In this document: positions 25,047-33,893 of the stretch, piece after piece | How positions within the stretch are numbered: position 1 is the first letter of the stretch | Layout: every line of letters starts with the position of its first letter | Assembly: GCF_002924365.1 (NCBI RefSeq) | Contig: NZ_PQWB01000017.1 | Coordinates: 175,289-239,288, forward strand | Length of the DNA stretch: 64,000 bases | Reading direction: 5' to 3' | From: Chromobacterium alticapitis | Lineage (GTDB): Bacteria > Pseudomonadota > Gammaproteobacteria > Burkholderiales > Chromobacteriaceae | Position numbers and translations under genes: made by a program | Notes under the pieces: generated by a model | Database searches by the model: none | What the model saw: the letters and a program-made list of their open reading frames with translations, nothing else | Told to the model about the DNA's origin: nothing

Positions 25047-25910
25047 TTATAGGCTGGAGATCACGGTTTCCACGTGCAGATTCTCCGCCACGGTGCGTAC
25101 GGCCTCGTCCGTCGGGAACGGGCCCAGGCGCACCTTGTAAACGCCTGCCTGGTTGACGATGCCGAGCTTGGAGTCGTACTTGTCGTCCAGTTGGTCCAGC
25201 ATCTTCTGCAGCAGCGCTTCCGCGCTAGCCAGCTTGGAGAATGAGCCCAGCTGCAGATACTTCGGATTGTCGCCCGCCTTCAGCTCGCGCGAGGGCTGAG
25301 CCGTGGCGAGGTAGGAGTCGTCAGGCGCCGGCCAGACGCGGTCCACCGCGATCTTGGCGCTGCCCTGCTTGACGAAGCCTAGCTTGTAGGCCGCGGCGTA
25401 GGACAAGTCCATCAGACGGCTCCGGTGGAAGGGGCCGCGATCATTGATGCGGACCACCACGGACTTGCCGTTGTTGACGTTGGTCACCCGGACGTAGCTC
25501 GGAATCGGCAGCGTCGGGTGGGCGGCGGTCATGGCGAACATATCGTAGCGTTCGCCGGAGGTCGTCTTGCGACCATGGAACTGCTTGCCGTACCAAGAGG
25601 CACGGCCTGTGGCGTGGTAAGGCTTTTCGCTCACGTCGGGGCGGAAGCTCATGCCCAGCGCGGAGTACGGCAGGTTGGCCGACTTGATCAGCGGCTCTTC
25701 CTGCGGCACGGCGTCAGGCACCAGATTCAGGTTGGCCGGGATATGATCGGCCGGACCGTCGTTCTGGAAATAAGCTCCGTTCTTGGCGACGGTCTTCTTG
25801 TTTGTCGGCGTAGCCGACTGGTTTGTGGCGCTGGCCGTCTTCACGGTGGAACAGGCCACAAGCACGAGACTGACAAAAACAAGCCACAGCCATCGGAGTA
25901 CAGGTTGCAT
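25047..25910 (-). CDS. rlpA: Septal ring lytic transglycosylase RlpA family lipoprotein
   Basis: 287 residues. The signal sequence ends in a lipobox (LVAC, Cys20). The double-psi beta-barrel domain is at about 105-195: ATGRASWYGKQFHGRKTTSG, then AAHPTLPIPSYVRVTN, and VVVRINDRGPF with the catalytic-type Asp. A C-terminal SPOR domain follows (about 215-287; YLQLGSFSKLASAEALL, VYKVRLGPFPT), which targets denuded peptidoglycan at the septum. In Pseudomonas RlpA is a lytic transglycosylase acting on stem-less glycans; E. coli RlpA lacks the activity, so catalysis here is likely but not certain. Confidence 0.9.
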   Translation of the reverse strand: MQPVLRWLWLVFVSLVLVACSTVKTASATNQSATPTNKKTVAKNGAYFQNDGPADHIPANLNLVPDAVPQEEPLIKSANLPYSALGMSFRPDVSEKPYHATGRASWYGKQFHGRKTTSGERYDMFAMTAAHPTLPIPSYVRVTNVNNGKSVVVRINDRGPFHRSRLMDLSYAAAYKLGFVKQGSAKIAVDRVWPAPDDSYLATAQPSRELKAGDNPKYLQLGSFSKLASAEALLQKMLDQLDDKYDSKLGIVNQAGVYKVRLGPFPTDEAVRTVAENLHVETVISSL

Positions 25911-25947
25911 AAACCTCCCTATGCTGTTGGGCCAACCTTGCGAACTG

Positions 25948-26412
25948 CTATGCCCCCCCTGCGAAATCGAGCTGACGCCAAGCCTCGAACACCGTCACTG
26001 CGACGGCATTGGAGAGATTGAGGCTTCTCGACTCGGGACGCATCGGCAAACGAATCCTTTGCTGCGCCGGCAGGGCAGCCAGCACATCTTGCGGCAAGCC
26101 GCGGGATTCGGGACCGAACAAAAACACGTCCCCGGGTTGGTAGGAAATCCGGTCATGGCGCGTGGCGCCCTTCGTCGTCGCGGCGAAAATCCGTCGTCCC
26201 TGAAGCGTCCGCAGGCAAGCGGACCAATCCTCGTGGACGACTACGCGGGCATACTCGTGATAATCGAGCCCCGCGCGCCGCAACTTCGCGTCCTCGAGCG
26301 GAAAGCCCAAGGGTTTGACCAGATGCAGTTCACAGCCGGTGTTGGCGCATAAACGAATCACATTGCCCGTGTTGGGCGGGATTTCCGGCTGAAATAGAAC
26401 AACAGTGAACAT
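25948..26412 (-). CDS. trmL: tRNA (cytidine(34)-2'-O)-methyltransferase TrmL
   Basis: 154 residues, a SPOUT-fold enzyme. The start MFTVVLFQPEIPPNTGNVIR is the family's hallmark N-terminus. The C-terminal knot contains LFGPESRGLP, then IRLPMRPESRSLNLSNAVAV, which binds SAM. It methylates the wobble base of tRNA-Leu species. An in-frame ATG eight codons upstream exists, but the shorter start matches the family. It is separate from rlpA by about 37 bases and on the same strand, so the two may share a transcript. Confidence 0.93.
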   Translation of the reverse strand: MFTVVLFQPEIPPNTGNVIRLCANTGCELHLVKPLGFPLEDAKLRRAGLDYHEYARVVVHEDWSACLRTLQGRRIFAATTKGATRHDRISYQPGDVFLFGPESRGLPQDVLAALPAQQRIRLPMRPESRSLNLSNAVAVTVFEAWRQLDFAGGA

Positions 26413-26452
26413 CGTTGGCAGGGTGGATTGTTCCAAGGAATCAAAATCTTGG

Positions 26453-27163
26453 TCAAGTTTTTGGGGAAAACGCCCGGGCGAGCACCCATGCGTCGACCCG
26501 TTTCGCCCCCTGTTTTTTGAGCTCTCTGGCTAGGGAGGAGAGGGTCGCGCCGCTGGTCGCCACGTCATCGACAATGGCGATGCAAAGCCCGTCGCAGCGG
26601 CGTTTTACGCCGAATGCATGACGCACGTTTCGCAGTCTTTCGGCGCGGGCGAGCGAGGCCTGCGGCAGTGTGTTGTATTTTCGCCAACACAGATCATCCG
26701 AAAAACGGCTGTTCATTGTACCAGCGAATGCTTTGGCAAGCTCGCCGCTCTGGTTGAATCCCCTTTGCGCAAGTCTTTCATTTGCCAATGGAACGGGAAT
26801 GACAAAGTCGTATTTCCTGCTTTGGCCCGCCGCGAAATCGCTGAGCAAACCGCTAAGGACTCCGGCCAATTGCAAGCGTTTGCCGTACTTGAAGGCATGC
26901 AGCAGGCCGCTGAGGGGGTAGCCAAAAAGGTAAGGAACGTGTAGCGCGTCGAAGTGCGGCGGGCGGCGTTGGCAAGGTCCGCACAGCGAGCCGCCGGGGG
27001 TGGGTTCGGCGCAGCGCGGGCAGCGTTCGGCCGGCAGCATGGGCAGCATGTCCCGGCAGGGCGAACATAGTCCGCGATGGCTGTCCGCTTGTCCGCAGAG
27101 TAAGCATTTCTGCTTAATTATTGGGCAGTTGTCAATCTGATGGGTAAGCCAATTTGACAGCAT
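26453..27163 (-). CDS. comF: ComF-family protein (phosphoribosyltransferase-like, competence)
   Basis: 236 residues. An N-terminal zinc-ribbon region has four CXXC-type pairs (CLLC, CSPC, CPRC, CGPC, within about residues 17-65). A type I phosphoribosyltransferase domain follows with FVIPVPLANERLAQRGFNQS and the PRPP loop IAIVDDVATSGATL. ComF is needed for natural transformation in several bacteria, acting on incoming ssDNA with the helicase/PriA machinery. The start at 27163 has an excellent GGAGGGG seven bases upstream; the frame stays open far beyond it, across bioB, but that is antisense read-through. Confidence 0.9.
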   Translation of the reverse strand: MLSNWLTHQIDNCPIIKQKCLLCGQADSHRGLCSPCRDMLPMLPAERCPRCAEPTPGGSLCGPCQRRPPHFDALHVPYLFGYPLSGLLHAFKYGKRLQLAGVLSGLLSDFAAGQSRKYDFVIPVPLANERLAQRGFNQSGELAKAFAGTMNSRFSDDLCWRKYNTLPQASLARAERLRNVRHAFGVKRRCDGLCIAIVDDVATSGATLSSLARELKKQGAKRVDAWVLARAFSPKT

Positions 27164-27256
27164 TGCGACGCCCCTCCAAGATTCCGTCGTTCGCCCGTAT
27201 CGCGGGCATGGGTAATGCGCCCGCCATGCAATAACCTTAAATGAATGGAGCATACG

Positions 27257-28240
27257 ATGCATTCTGTACCGATGGAGTTCAAACGCCCGGCCGCGCCGCA
27301 TCCGCAGCAGGCCAACTGGAGCGTGGACGAGGTGGAAGCCCTGCTGGGCCTGCCGCTGATGGAGCTGGTGTTCCGCGCGGCGGAAATCCATCGGCAATTC
27401 TTCGACCCGACCAAGATCCAGCTGTCGACCCTGGTGTCGATCAAGACCGGCGGCTGCCCGGAAGATTGCGGCTACTGTCCGCAATCGGCGCATCACGATA
27501 CGCCGGTGGAGGACCAGCCCATGATGACAGTGGCCGAGGTGGTGGCCGCGGCGCGGCAGGCCAAGGCCAACGGCGCCGGCCGTTTCTGCATGGGCGCGGC
27601 CTGGCGCGGTCCCAAGGATGCCGATCTGGGACAGACGCTGGACATGGTGCGCGAAGTGAAGGCGCTGGGGCTGGAAACCTGCGCCACCTTCGGCCTGCTG
27701 CGCGATGGCCAGGCCGAAAGGCTGAAGGATGCCGGTTTGGACTACTACAACCACAATCTGGACACCGCGCCGGACAAGTATGCTGATATCATTCAAAGCC
27801 GCGAATATGAGGACCGCCTGGACACATTGGGCAAAGTGCGCAAGGCGGGCTTGTCGGTGTGCTGCGGCGGCATCGTCGGCATGAACGAGACCCGGCGCGA
27901 CCGCGCCGGCCTGATCGTTCAACTGGCCAATCTGGATCCGCAGCCGGAGTCGGTGCCGGTCAACAATCTGGTGAAGGTGGTGGGCACGCCGCTGGAGGGG
28001 GCGGAAAAGCTGGACTGGACCGAGTTCGTCCGCACCATCGCCGCGGCGCGCATCGCCATGCCGCGCAGCTACGTGCGCCTGTCCGCCGGCCGGCGCGAAA
28101 TGGACGAAGCCACCCAGGCCTTGTGTTTCCTGGCCGGCGCCAACTCCATTTTCTATGGCGACAAGCTGCTGACTACCGGCAATCCGGACGTGTTGGCGGA
28201 CCAGTCGTTGATGGCCAAGCTGGACTTGCAGCCCTTGTAA
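27257..28240 (+). CDS. bioB: Biotin synthase BioB
   Basis: 327-residue radical SAM enzyme that inserts sulfur into dethiobiotin. The [4Fe-4S] motif is CPEDCGYC (Cys67, Cys71, Cys74), and later [14 protein letters not shown]-type and [11 protein letters not shown] segments, including the Arg ligand of the [2Fe-2S] cluster, are all in place. The ATG at 27257 is chosen over one at 27245 because GGAG sits 6 bases before it. bioF follows 109 bases later on the same strand. Confidence 0.96.
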   Translation: MHSVPMEFKRPAAPHPQQANWSVDEVEALLGLPLMELVFRAAEIHRQFFDPTKIQLSTLVSIKTGGCPEDCGYCPQSAHHDTPVEDQPMMTVAEVVAAARQAKANGAGRFCMGAAWRGPKDADLGQTLDMVREVKALGLETCATFGLLRDGQAERLKDAGLDYYNHNLDTAPDKYADIIQSREYEDRLDTLGKVRKAGLSVCCGGIVGMNETRRDRAGLIVQLANLDPQPESVPVNNLVKVVGTPLEGAEKLDWTEFVRTIAAARIAMPRSYVRLSAGRREMDEATQALCFLAGANSIFYGDKLLTTGNPDVLADQSLMAKLDLQPL

Positions 28241-28349
28241 GAAACATTAGCGGATAAGGGCTGTCTTCTTAAACGGAAACATATATATAGTATGCCGCGC
28301 CGGACCGCCTCTCCGGCGCGGTCAACCCACGCTTTAAGAGTGCCCCATC

Positions 28350-29501
28350 ATGCGTTTGCAAGACTTGTCCGCCGCGCTGTCGGACCTGGAATCGAATCAC
28401 CGCCTGCGCCGGCGCGCGACCCTGGCGTCGCCGCAGGGCGTCGACATCGTCGTCGACGGCCAGTCCTATCTGTCCTTCGCCAGCAATGACTATCTCGGCC
28501 TGGCCGATCACCCGGCCCTGGCGCTGGCCTTGCAGCAGGGGGTGGAGCGCTGGGGAGCCGGCAGCGGCGCTTCGCACCTGCTGACCGGGCATAGCGAGGC
28601 GCACCAGCGCGCGGAGGAGGCGCTGGCGCGCTTCGTCGGGCGCGAGGCCGCGTTGTTGTTCGGTTCCGGCTATGCGGCCAATCTGGCGGTGATCACCAGC
28701 CTGGTCGGTCGCGGCGACGCGGTATTCGCCGACAAGTTGAACCACGCCTCGCTGAATGACGGCTGTCTGCTGTCGCGCGCCGATTTCCAACGCTTCCGCC
28801 ACAACGATATGGCGCATCTGGAGCAGCTGCTGGCCGCCAGCGCGGCCCGTACCAAGCTGATCGCGGTGGACGCGGTGTACAGCATGGATGGCGACGAAGC
28901 GCCGCTGCCGGCGCTGCTGGCGCTGGCCGAGCGTTACGATGCCTGGCTCTATGTGGACGACGCGCACGGCTTCGGCGTGTTGGGAGGCGGACGCGGCGCG
29001 GCGGCGGAGCACGGCCTGGCCAGCGAACGCTTGATCTATATGGCCACCTTGGGCAAGGCGGCAGGCCTGGCCGGGGCTTTTGTCGCCGGCGAAGGTTTGT
29101 TGACGGACTGGCTGGTCAACCGCGCGCGCACTTATATCTTCAGCACCGCGCAGCCGCCGGCGCTGGCCGCGGCCGTGGAGACCAGCCTGCGGTTGATCGA
29201 GGAGGGGGACGAGCGTCGCGCGCGGCTCGCGCAACTGGCGGCGCGCTGCCGCGAACGGCTGGATGGCACCCGCTTTGCCGGCGGGGCTTCCCGCACCCCG
29301 ATCCAACCCTTTATCATAGGCGAAGATGCTCATGCCATAAGGCTGGCCGACAGTTTGCGGCGGCAAGGCTACTGGGTGCCGGCCATCCGCCCGCCCACGG
29401 TGCCGGAGAACGGCGCGCGGCTGCGGATTTCGCTGTCGGCGTCGCACGAGCCGGCGCAACTGGACGCGTTGCTGGATTTGATGCTGCAAGCGAGCGGCTG
29501 A
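28350..29501 (+). CDS. bioF: 8-amino-7-oxononanoate synthase BioF
   Basis: 383 residues, PLP-dependent alpha-oxoamine synthase that condenses pimeloyl-ACP with alanine. Motifs: SNDYLGLADHP near the N-terminus, SGASHLLTGHSEAH, VDAVYSMDGD, VDDAHGFGVLG, and Lys236 in MATLGKAAG as the PLP Schiff-base lysine (same position as in E. coli BioF). It uses the product of BioC/BioH encoded 4 kb further on. A terminator follows. Confidence 0.96.
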   Translation: MRLQDLSAALSDLESNHRLRRRATLASPQGVDIVVDGQSYLSFASNDYLGLADHPALALALQQGVERWGAGSGASHLLTGHSEAHQRAEEALARFVGREAALLFGSGYAANLAVITSLVGRGDAVFADKLNHASLNDGCLLSRADFQRFRHNDMAHLEQLLAASAARTKLIAVDAVYSMDGDEAPLPALLALAERYDAWLYVDDAHGFGVLGGGRGAAAEHGLASERLIYMATLGKAAGLAGAFVAGEGLLTDWLVNRARTYIFSTAQPPALAAAVETSLRLIEEGDERRARLAQLAARCRERLDGTRFAGGASRTPIQPFIIGEDAHAIRLADSLRRQGYWVPAIRPPTVPENGARLRISLSASHEPAQLDALLDLMLQASG

Positions 29502-29524
29502 CGCGCCGGTCGCGGCAGTCATGT

Positions 29525-29556
29525 CAAAGGCCCGGAGCTTCGGCTTCGGGCCTTTG
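29525..29556 (+). terminator. Probable terminator after bioF
   Basis: CAAAGGCCCG / CGGGCCTTTG with a 12-base loop that can itself pair, about 24 bases past the bioF stop. Only a short T-run lies in the 3' arm. Confidence 0.6.
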
Positions 29557-29653
29557 CGTATCCGCTAGGCCAGGCTTGGGCGGCGCGCGCCGTGGGGAAG
29601 CGGTTTGCGCGTGGCATGCGGATTTTCCGCCTAACTCGTACTACGATAATGAC

Positions 29654-32497
29654 ATGATGAGCACGGCAGAATATTTGGAAGACCCGGCGCAGGCGGCCGA
29701 ACGGGCCCTGGCTCTGCTGCGGCGGGAGAGCGGCCTGTCCGCCGCCGCTATCTGGGGCGCGTCCGGCGCGACCTGGCAGAAATTGGCCGGATTCGGCGCG
29801 GCCGAAGGCTTGCCATCGGCCGAACTCCTGGTCGGCGGCCGTTTGCCGGGGCCGGACGGCGGCGCCTTGGCTTTGCGCATGGCGGACAAGGCCTTGGGCT
29901 GGCTGGTGTGGCGCGGCCGGGCGCCGGCGTCGTTGGCCGACATCGCGGCCCTGCTGGCCGGCCATCTGCATTGCGCCGCCTTGCGCGAAGAACACTCCGC
30001 CGCGCGGCGGGTCAACGAGACCATGCTGGAAATCAGCCTGCTGGCCGGGGAGGGCGCGAGCCTGGAGCGATTGCTGCCCAGGCTGCACCGGCTGATGTCG
30101 CGGCTGATGGATGTCGGCAATTTCTCCATCGCTCTTTATGGCGATGATGGCGCGACCCTGCATTTTCCGTTCTATGTCGACAGACGCGATCCGGCGCCGC
30201 CCTCGCCGCAAGCCATGCTGCCGCTGGACGACGGGCATGCCGCGCTGGCCGCCTGGCTGCTGCGCGGCGGCAAGCCCATGGTGCTGAGCGGCGAGCGCAT
30301 CGTCGAGCTGTGCCGACAGGAGGGTATGCCGCAACCGGCTGCGCTGCCGGCCTTCTGGATGGGCGCGCCGCTGGCCAACGCCGCCGGCGGCTTCATCGGC
30401 GCGGTGACGTTGCATACCTATGAGGATCAGCCGGCGCTGACCTCGTCCGAACAGTTGTTGTTCATGTTCGCCGCGCGCCATGTCGGCTTCGCGCTGGACC
30501 GCGTGCTGTACCGCGGCCGGCTGGAGCGCCAGGTCTGGCTGCGCACCAGCGAGCTGGAAGGCGCCAACGCCAGGCTGCGCGCGGAAGTGGCCAGCCGCAA
30601 GCGGACCGAGAAATTCCAGAACGCCTTGTTCCGCATCGCGGAGCTGTCCAATTCCAGCCTGTCGCTGGAGGCCTTCCTCAGCGGCCTGCATCGGCTGCTG
30701 TCGGAAATGGTGTCGGCGCGCAACTGCCTGGTGGCCTTGTACGACAAGGTCAATGACCGCATCACGTTTCCGTATTGCGCCGACGAGTACGTCGAAGCGC
30801 TGCATCCGCGCAAGCCGGGCAAGGGGTATATCGAACAGGTGCTGCACAGCGGGCGGCCGCTGCTGGTGGACCCGTACAGTCAATTGGCCGCGCCGGACGA
30901 GGAAGGCGGCGTCAGGCCGCAAAGCTGGCTGGGCGTGCCCCTGTACTGCGACCACGAGCTGCTGGGCGTGCTGGCGGTGCAGAGTTACGACGGCGAGGCG
31001 AGCTACAATTTCCGCGATCAGGAAGTGCTGGAATTCGTCGCCAACAATATCGGCGCCGCGCTGGCGCGGGTGCGCGCGCTGGAGAGCCTGCAGCAGGCCT
31101 ATGCCGAGCTGGAACAGCGCGTGCGCGAGCGCACCAGCGAGCTGGACGCGGTCAACGCCCAACTGGAGTTCGACAGCCTGCACGATCCGCTGACCAAGCT
31201 GCCCAATCGCAATTATTTCGCCAAGGCGCTGCGCCGGGCATGGGACGGCTACCTCGCCGGCTCCGGCGACCGCTTCGCGCTGCTGTTCATCGACCTGGAC
31301 CGCTTCAAGCTGGTCAACGACACGCTGGGCCACCTAGCCGGAGACCATCTGCTGTTCGAAGCCGGCGCCCGCATCCGCTCCTGCCTGCGCCACTACGATT
31401 TTCTGGCGCGGCTGGGCGGCGACGAGTTTGCGGTGCTGATGTTCGGCATGGATGGAACGGAAGACTGCGAGCTGATCGCCCGCCGGATTGTCAGCGAGTT
31501 CGAGCGGCCGGTGATCCTGGCCGGGCGCGAGGTGTTTTCCACCGCCAGCGTCGGCGTGGTGCTGGCCGACCGCGACCACTACCACAAGGCGGACGAGTTG
31601 CTGCGCGACGCCGACCACGCCATGTACTGCACCAAGCAGCAGGGCCGCCAGGGCTACACCCTGTTCAGCCACCAGCTGCGCATAGACCAGGCGGACCAGT
31701 TGGCGCTGGAGAGCGAGCTCAGGCGCGCGCTGGAGGAGGACAGCCAGTTGCTGCCCTACTATCAGCCCTTCATCGAAGCCGCCACCGGCAGGCTTACCGG
31801 CTTCGAGACGCTGGTGCGCTGGCAGCATCCGCAGCGCGGCTTGATTTCGCCGGCGCTGTTCCTGCCCATGGCGGAGGAGAGCGGCTTGATCACGCGGCTG
31901 GACCGCTACATGCTGAACGCCGCTTGCGCCCAGCTGCAGGCCTGGCGCGCCGAGGGCCGCGTCGGCGAAAACATTGCGCTGCACATCAACTTGTCCTCGG
32001 CCAATTTCCATGATCCGGATCTGGTGGGCTGGATAGGCGAGCGCATCGCCCATTACCAGCTGCCGCCGTCCATGCTGCACCTGGAAATCACCGAAAGCGC
32101 GCTGATAGACCAGCCGGACACCGCCGCCACCGTGATGCAGGCCTTGCACGAGCTGGGCGTCAAGCTGGCGCTGGACGACTTCGGCACCGGCTATTCGGCG
32201 CTGTCCTATCTGCACCGTTACCGCTTCGACGTGCTGAAGATAGATCAGTCCTTCGTATTCGATCTGGACCGCAAGGAAGAATCCGTCGCCATCGTCCGCG
32301 CCATACTGGCTTTGGCCAAAGCGCTGGACCTGGACGTGGTGGCCGAGGGCGTGGAGACAGCCGCGCAGCTGGCCATGCTGCGGGAGATGGGTTGCGGCAA
32401 GCTGCAGGGCTTCTACTTCGCCGCGCCGGCGCCGGCGCGCGGCATCGATTGGGAGCGGCTGGCGCGTTTCGAACGGGATATTCCCTGTGCGGCGTGA
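29654..32497 (+). CDS. Cytoplasmic GAF-GAF-GGDEF-EAL cyclic-di-GMP signalling protein
   Basis: About 947 residues, with no membrane helix. Layout: a first GAF-like sensor (about 115-295), a linker coiled coil, a second GAF domain (about 320-470; NCLVALYDKVNDRITFPYC, SWLGVPLYCDHELLGVL), a second coiled coil, a GGDEF domain with an intact GGDEF motif at residues 588-592, and an EAL domain whose signature reads ETL (718-720) with DDFGTGYSAL further on. Both catalytic domains look usable: ETL/EVL variants are often active, and DDFGTGYS is intact. No RXXD-type I-site was verified. Its gene lies between bioF and bioH/bioC and overlaps the next gene by 11 bases. Confidence 0.9.
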   Translation: MMSTAEYLEDPAQAAERALALLRRESGLSAAAIWGASGATWQKLAGFGAAEGLPSAELLVGGRLPGPDGGALALRMADKALGWLVWRGRAPASLADIAALLAGHLHCAALREEHSAARRVNETMLEISLLAGEGASLERLLPRLHRLMSRLMDVGNFSIALYGDDGATLHFPFYVDRRDPAPPSPQAMLPLDDGHAALAAWLLRGGKPMVLSGERIVELCRQEGMPQPAALPAFWMGAPLANAAGGFIGAVTLHTYEDQPALTSSEQLLFMFAARHVGFALDRVLYRGRLERQVWLRTSELEGANARLRAEVASRKRTEKFQNALFRIAELSNSSLSLEAFLSGLHRLLSEMVSARNCLVALYDKVNDRITFPYCADEYVEALHPRKPGKGYIEQVLHSGRPLLVDPYSQLAAPDEEGGVRPQSWLGVPLYCDHELLGVLAVQSYDGEASYNFRDQEVLEFVANNIGAALARVRALESLQQAYAELEQRVRERTSELDAVNAQLEFDSLHDPLTKLPNRNYFAKALRRAWDGYLAGSGDRFALLFIDLDRFKLVNDTLGHLAGDHLLFEAGARIRSCLRHYDFLARLGGDEFAVLMFGMDGTEDCELIARRIVSEFERPVILAGREVFSTASVGVVLADRDHYHKADELLRDADHAMYCTKQQGRQGYTLFSHQLRIDQADQLALESELRRALEEDSQLLPYYQPFIEAATGRLTGFETLVRWQHPQRGLISPALFLPMAEESGLITRLDRYMLNAACAQLQAWRAEGRVGENIALHINLSSANFHDPDLVGWIGERIAHYQLPPSMLHLEITESALIDQPDTAATVMQALHELGVKLALDDFGTGYSALSYLHRYRFDVLKIDQSFVFDLDRKEESVAIVRAILALAKALDLDVVAEGVETAAQLAMLREMGCGKLQGFYFAAPAPARGIDWERLARFERDIPCAA

Positions 32498-33104
32498 ATG
32501 GACCTCCCGCTTCAACCGCTGGCGCTACGATCTGTACGCGCCGCTGTACGACAAGCTGGCACAGGGCTTCGCGGCGCAGCGCCGCCGCTCGCTGGGACTG
32601 CTCAATCCGCAGCCTCATGAGCGGGTGCTGCTGATCGCGGCCGGCACCGGCCTGGACCTGGATTTCCTGGTGCGCTGCCGCCATGTCTCCGCCATCGACA
32701 TCGCGCCGGCCATGTTGCGGCAGCTGAGCGAGCGCGCGGAGCGGCTGGGCATGGCGGTGCGGGCCGAGGTGATGGATGGCCAGAAGCTGGAATTTCCGGA
32801 CGAGAGCTTCGATGCGGTGGTGCTGCACCTGGCGCTGGCGGTGATTCCGGACCCGCTGGCCTGCATCCGCGAGGTGGAGCGGGTGTTGAAACCGGGCGGC
32901 CGGGTGGCGGTGTTCGACAAGTTTCTGGCCGATCGCCAGCGGGCGCCGCTGTGGCGCCGCGCCGGCAATCTGCTGGCGCGCGTCGTCGCCACCGACATCA
33001 ACCGCCGCCTCGGCGACATCGTCGCCGTCACCAAACTGCAACGCATTCACGACGAAGACGCCGGCTTAGGTGGTTTCCTTCACATCGCACTCTTGCGAAA
33101 ATAG
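32487..33104 (+). CDS. Class I SAM-dependent methyltransferase
   Basis: 205 residues starting at GTG, with ACGGGA nearby as ribosome site and an 11-base overlap with the GGDEF-EAL gene. SAM motif I is VLLIAAGTGLDLDFL (the first glycine is replaced by Ala), motif II ends in SAIDIAPAML, and the motif around VVLHLALAVIPDPL and VLKPGGRVAVFDKF is normal. It resembles small phospholipid or quinone-type methyltransferases, but no substrate can be assigned. Position between the signalling gene and bioH suggests co-transcription rather than a biotin role. Confidence 0.8.
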   Translation: MRREWTSRFNRWRYDLYAPLYDKLAQGFAAQRRRSLGLLNPQPHERVLLIAAGTGLDLDFLVRCRHVSAIDIAPAMLRQLSERAERLGMAVRAEVMDGQKLEFPDESFDAVVLHLALAVIPDPLACIREVERVLKPGGRVAVFDKFLADRQRAPLWRRAGNLLARVVATDINRRLGDIVAVTKLQRIHDEDAGLGGFLHIALLRK

Positions 33105-33128
33105 CGTTTTCGCCCAATTTGACCGTAC

Positions 33129-33893
33129 ATGAATCTGTTTGTCGAAACGCTGGGCCAGGGCCCGGACGTGGTCATGCTGCATGGCTGGGGCCTGCACGGC
33201 GGCGTGTTCAGCCGGGTGGCCGAGCAACTGGCGACGCGCTTCTGCGTCCATCTGGTGGATTTGCCCGGCCATGGCGCCTCGCCGGCGCTGGCGCGCTTCG
33301 ACGCCGATGCGGTGGCCGACATCGTGGCCGCGCACTTTCCGCTGCCGACGCATGTGGTGGGCTGGTCGCTGGGCGGCCTGATCGCCCAACACTGGGCAGC
33401 GCGCCATCCGGACAAGGTTAAGAGCCTGGCCCTGATCGCCACCAGCCCGCGCTTTGTGCGCGACGAGGACTGGCCGCACGCGCAGGAGCGCAAATCCATA
33501 GAGGCCGTCGCGCAAAGCCTGGACGGCGCTTTCGAGCAAACGCTGGAGCGTTTCCTCGCGCTGCAGATGATGGGCGCGCCGGCGGCGCGCGATACGCTGA
33601 AAGCCTTGCGAGGCGAATTGTTCGCCCATGGCCGGCCGCAAGGCCTGTTGCCGGCGCTGGAGCTGTTGTTGCAAGCTGACGCGCGCGCGCTGGCCGGCCG
33701 CATCGAGTGTCCCGCCGCGCTGTTCTATGGCGCGCGCGACGCTATCACACCCATAGGCGCCGGCCGCTGGCTGGCGGCGTCCTTGCCGGACGCCGTCCTT
33801 TATGAATTCCCGCAAGCGTCGCACGCGCCCTTCCTGTCGCATGAGCCGGATTTTGTGCGCGCGCTTGCCGAGCATCTGGAAACCCAGGCATGA
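33129..33893 (+). CDS. bioH: Pimeloyl-ACP methyl ester carboxylesterase BioH
   Basis: 254-residue alpha/beta hydrolase. Nucleophile elbow is VGWSLGGL (Ser80), followed by Asp204 (YGARDAITP) and His232 (ASHAPFL), a catalytic triad placed as in E. coli BioH. The N-terminus VVMLHGWGLHGGVF carries the oxyanion-hole HGW. It removes the methyl group from pimeloyl-ACP methyl ester, ending the fatty-acid-like elongation primed by BioC. Overlaps bioC by 4 bases (ATGA). Confidence 0.95.
   Translation: MNLFVETLGQGPDVVMLHGWGLHGGVFSRVAEQLATRFCVHLVDLPGHGASPALARFDADAVADIVAAHFPLPTHVVGWSLGGLIAQHWAARHPDKVKSLALIATSPRFVRDEDWPHAQERKSIEAVAQSLDGAFEQTLERFLALQMMGAPAARDTLKALRGELFAHGRPQGLLPALELLLQADARALAGRIECPAALFYGARDAITPIGAGRWLAASLPDAVLYEFPQASHAPFLSHEPDFVRALAEHLETQA

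Noticed and set aside
27130-27159. TGTCAA...TTGACA inverted pair at the start of comF, considered as a bioB promoter or BirA operator
   Set aside because: It lies inside comF codons 2-11, no -10 is placed at 17 bases, and it does not match the biotin operator half-site TTGTAAACC.
27164-27922. N-terminal extension of comF across bioB
   Set aside because: The extension is antisense to bioB and unlike ComF; an excellent ribosome site precedes the ATG at 27163.
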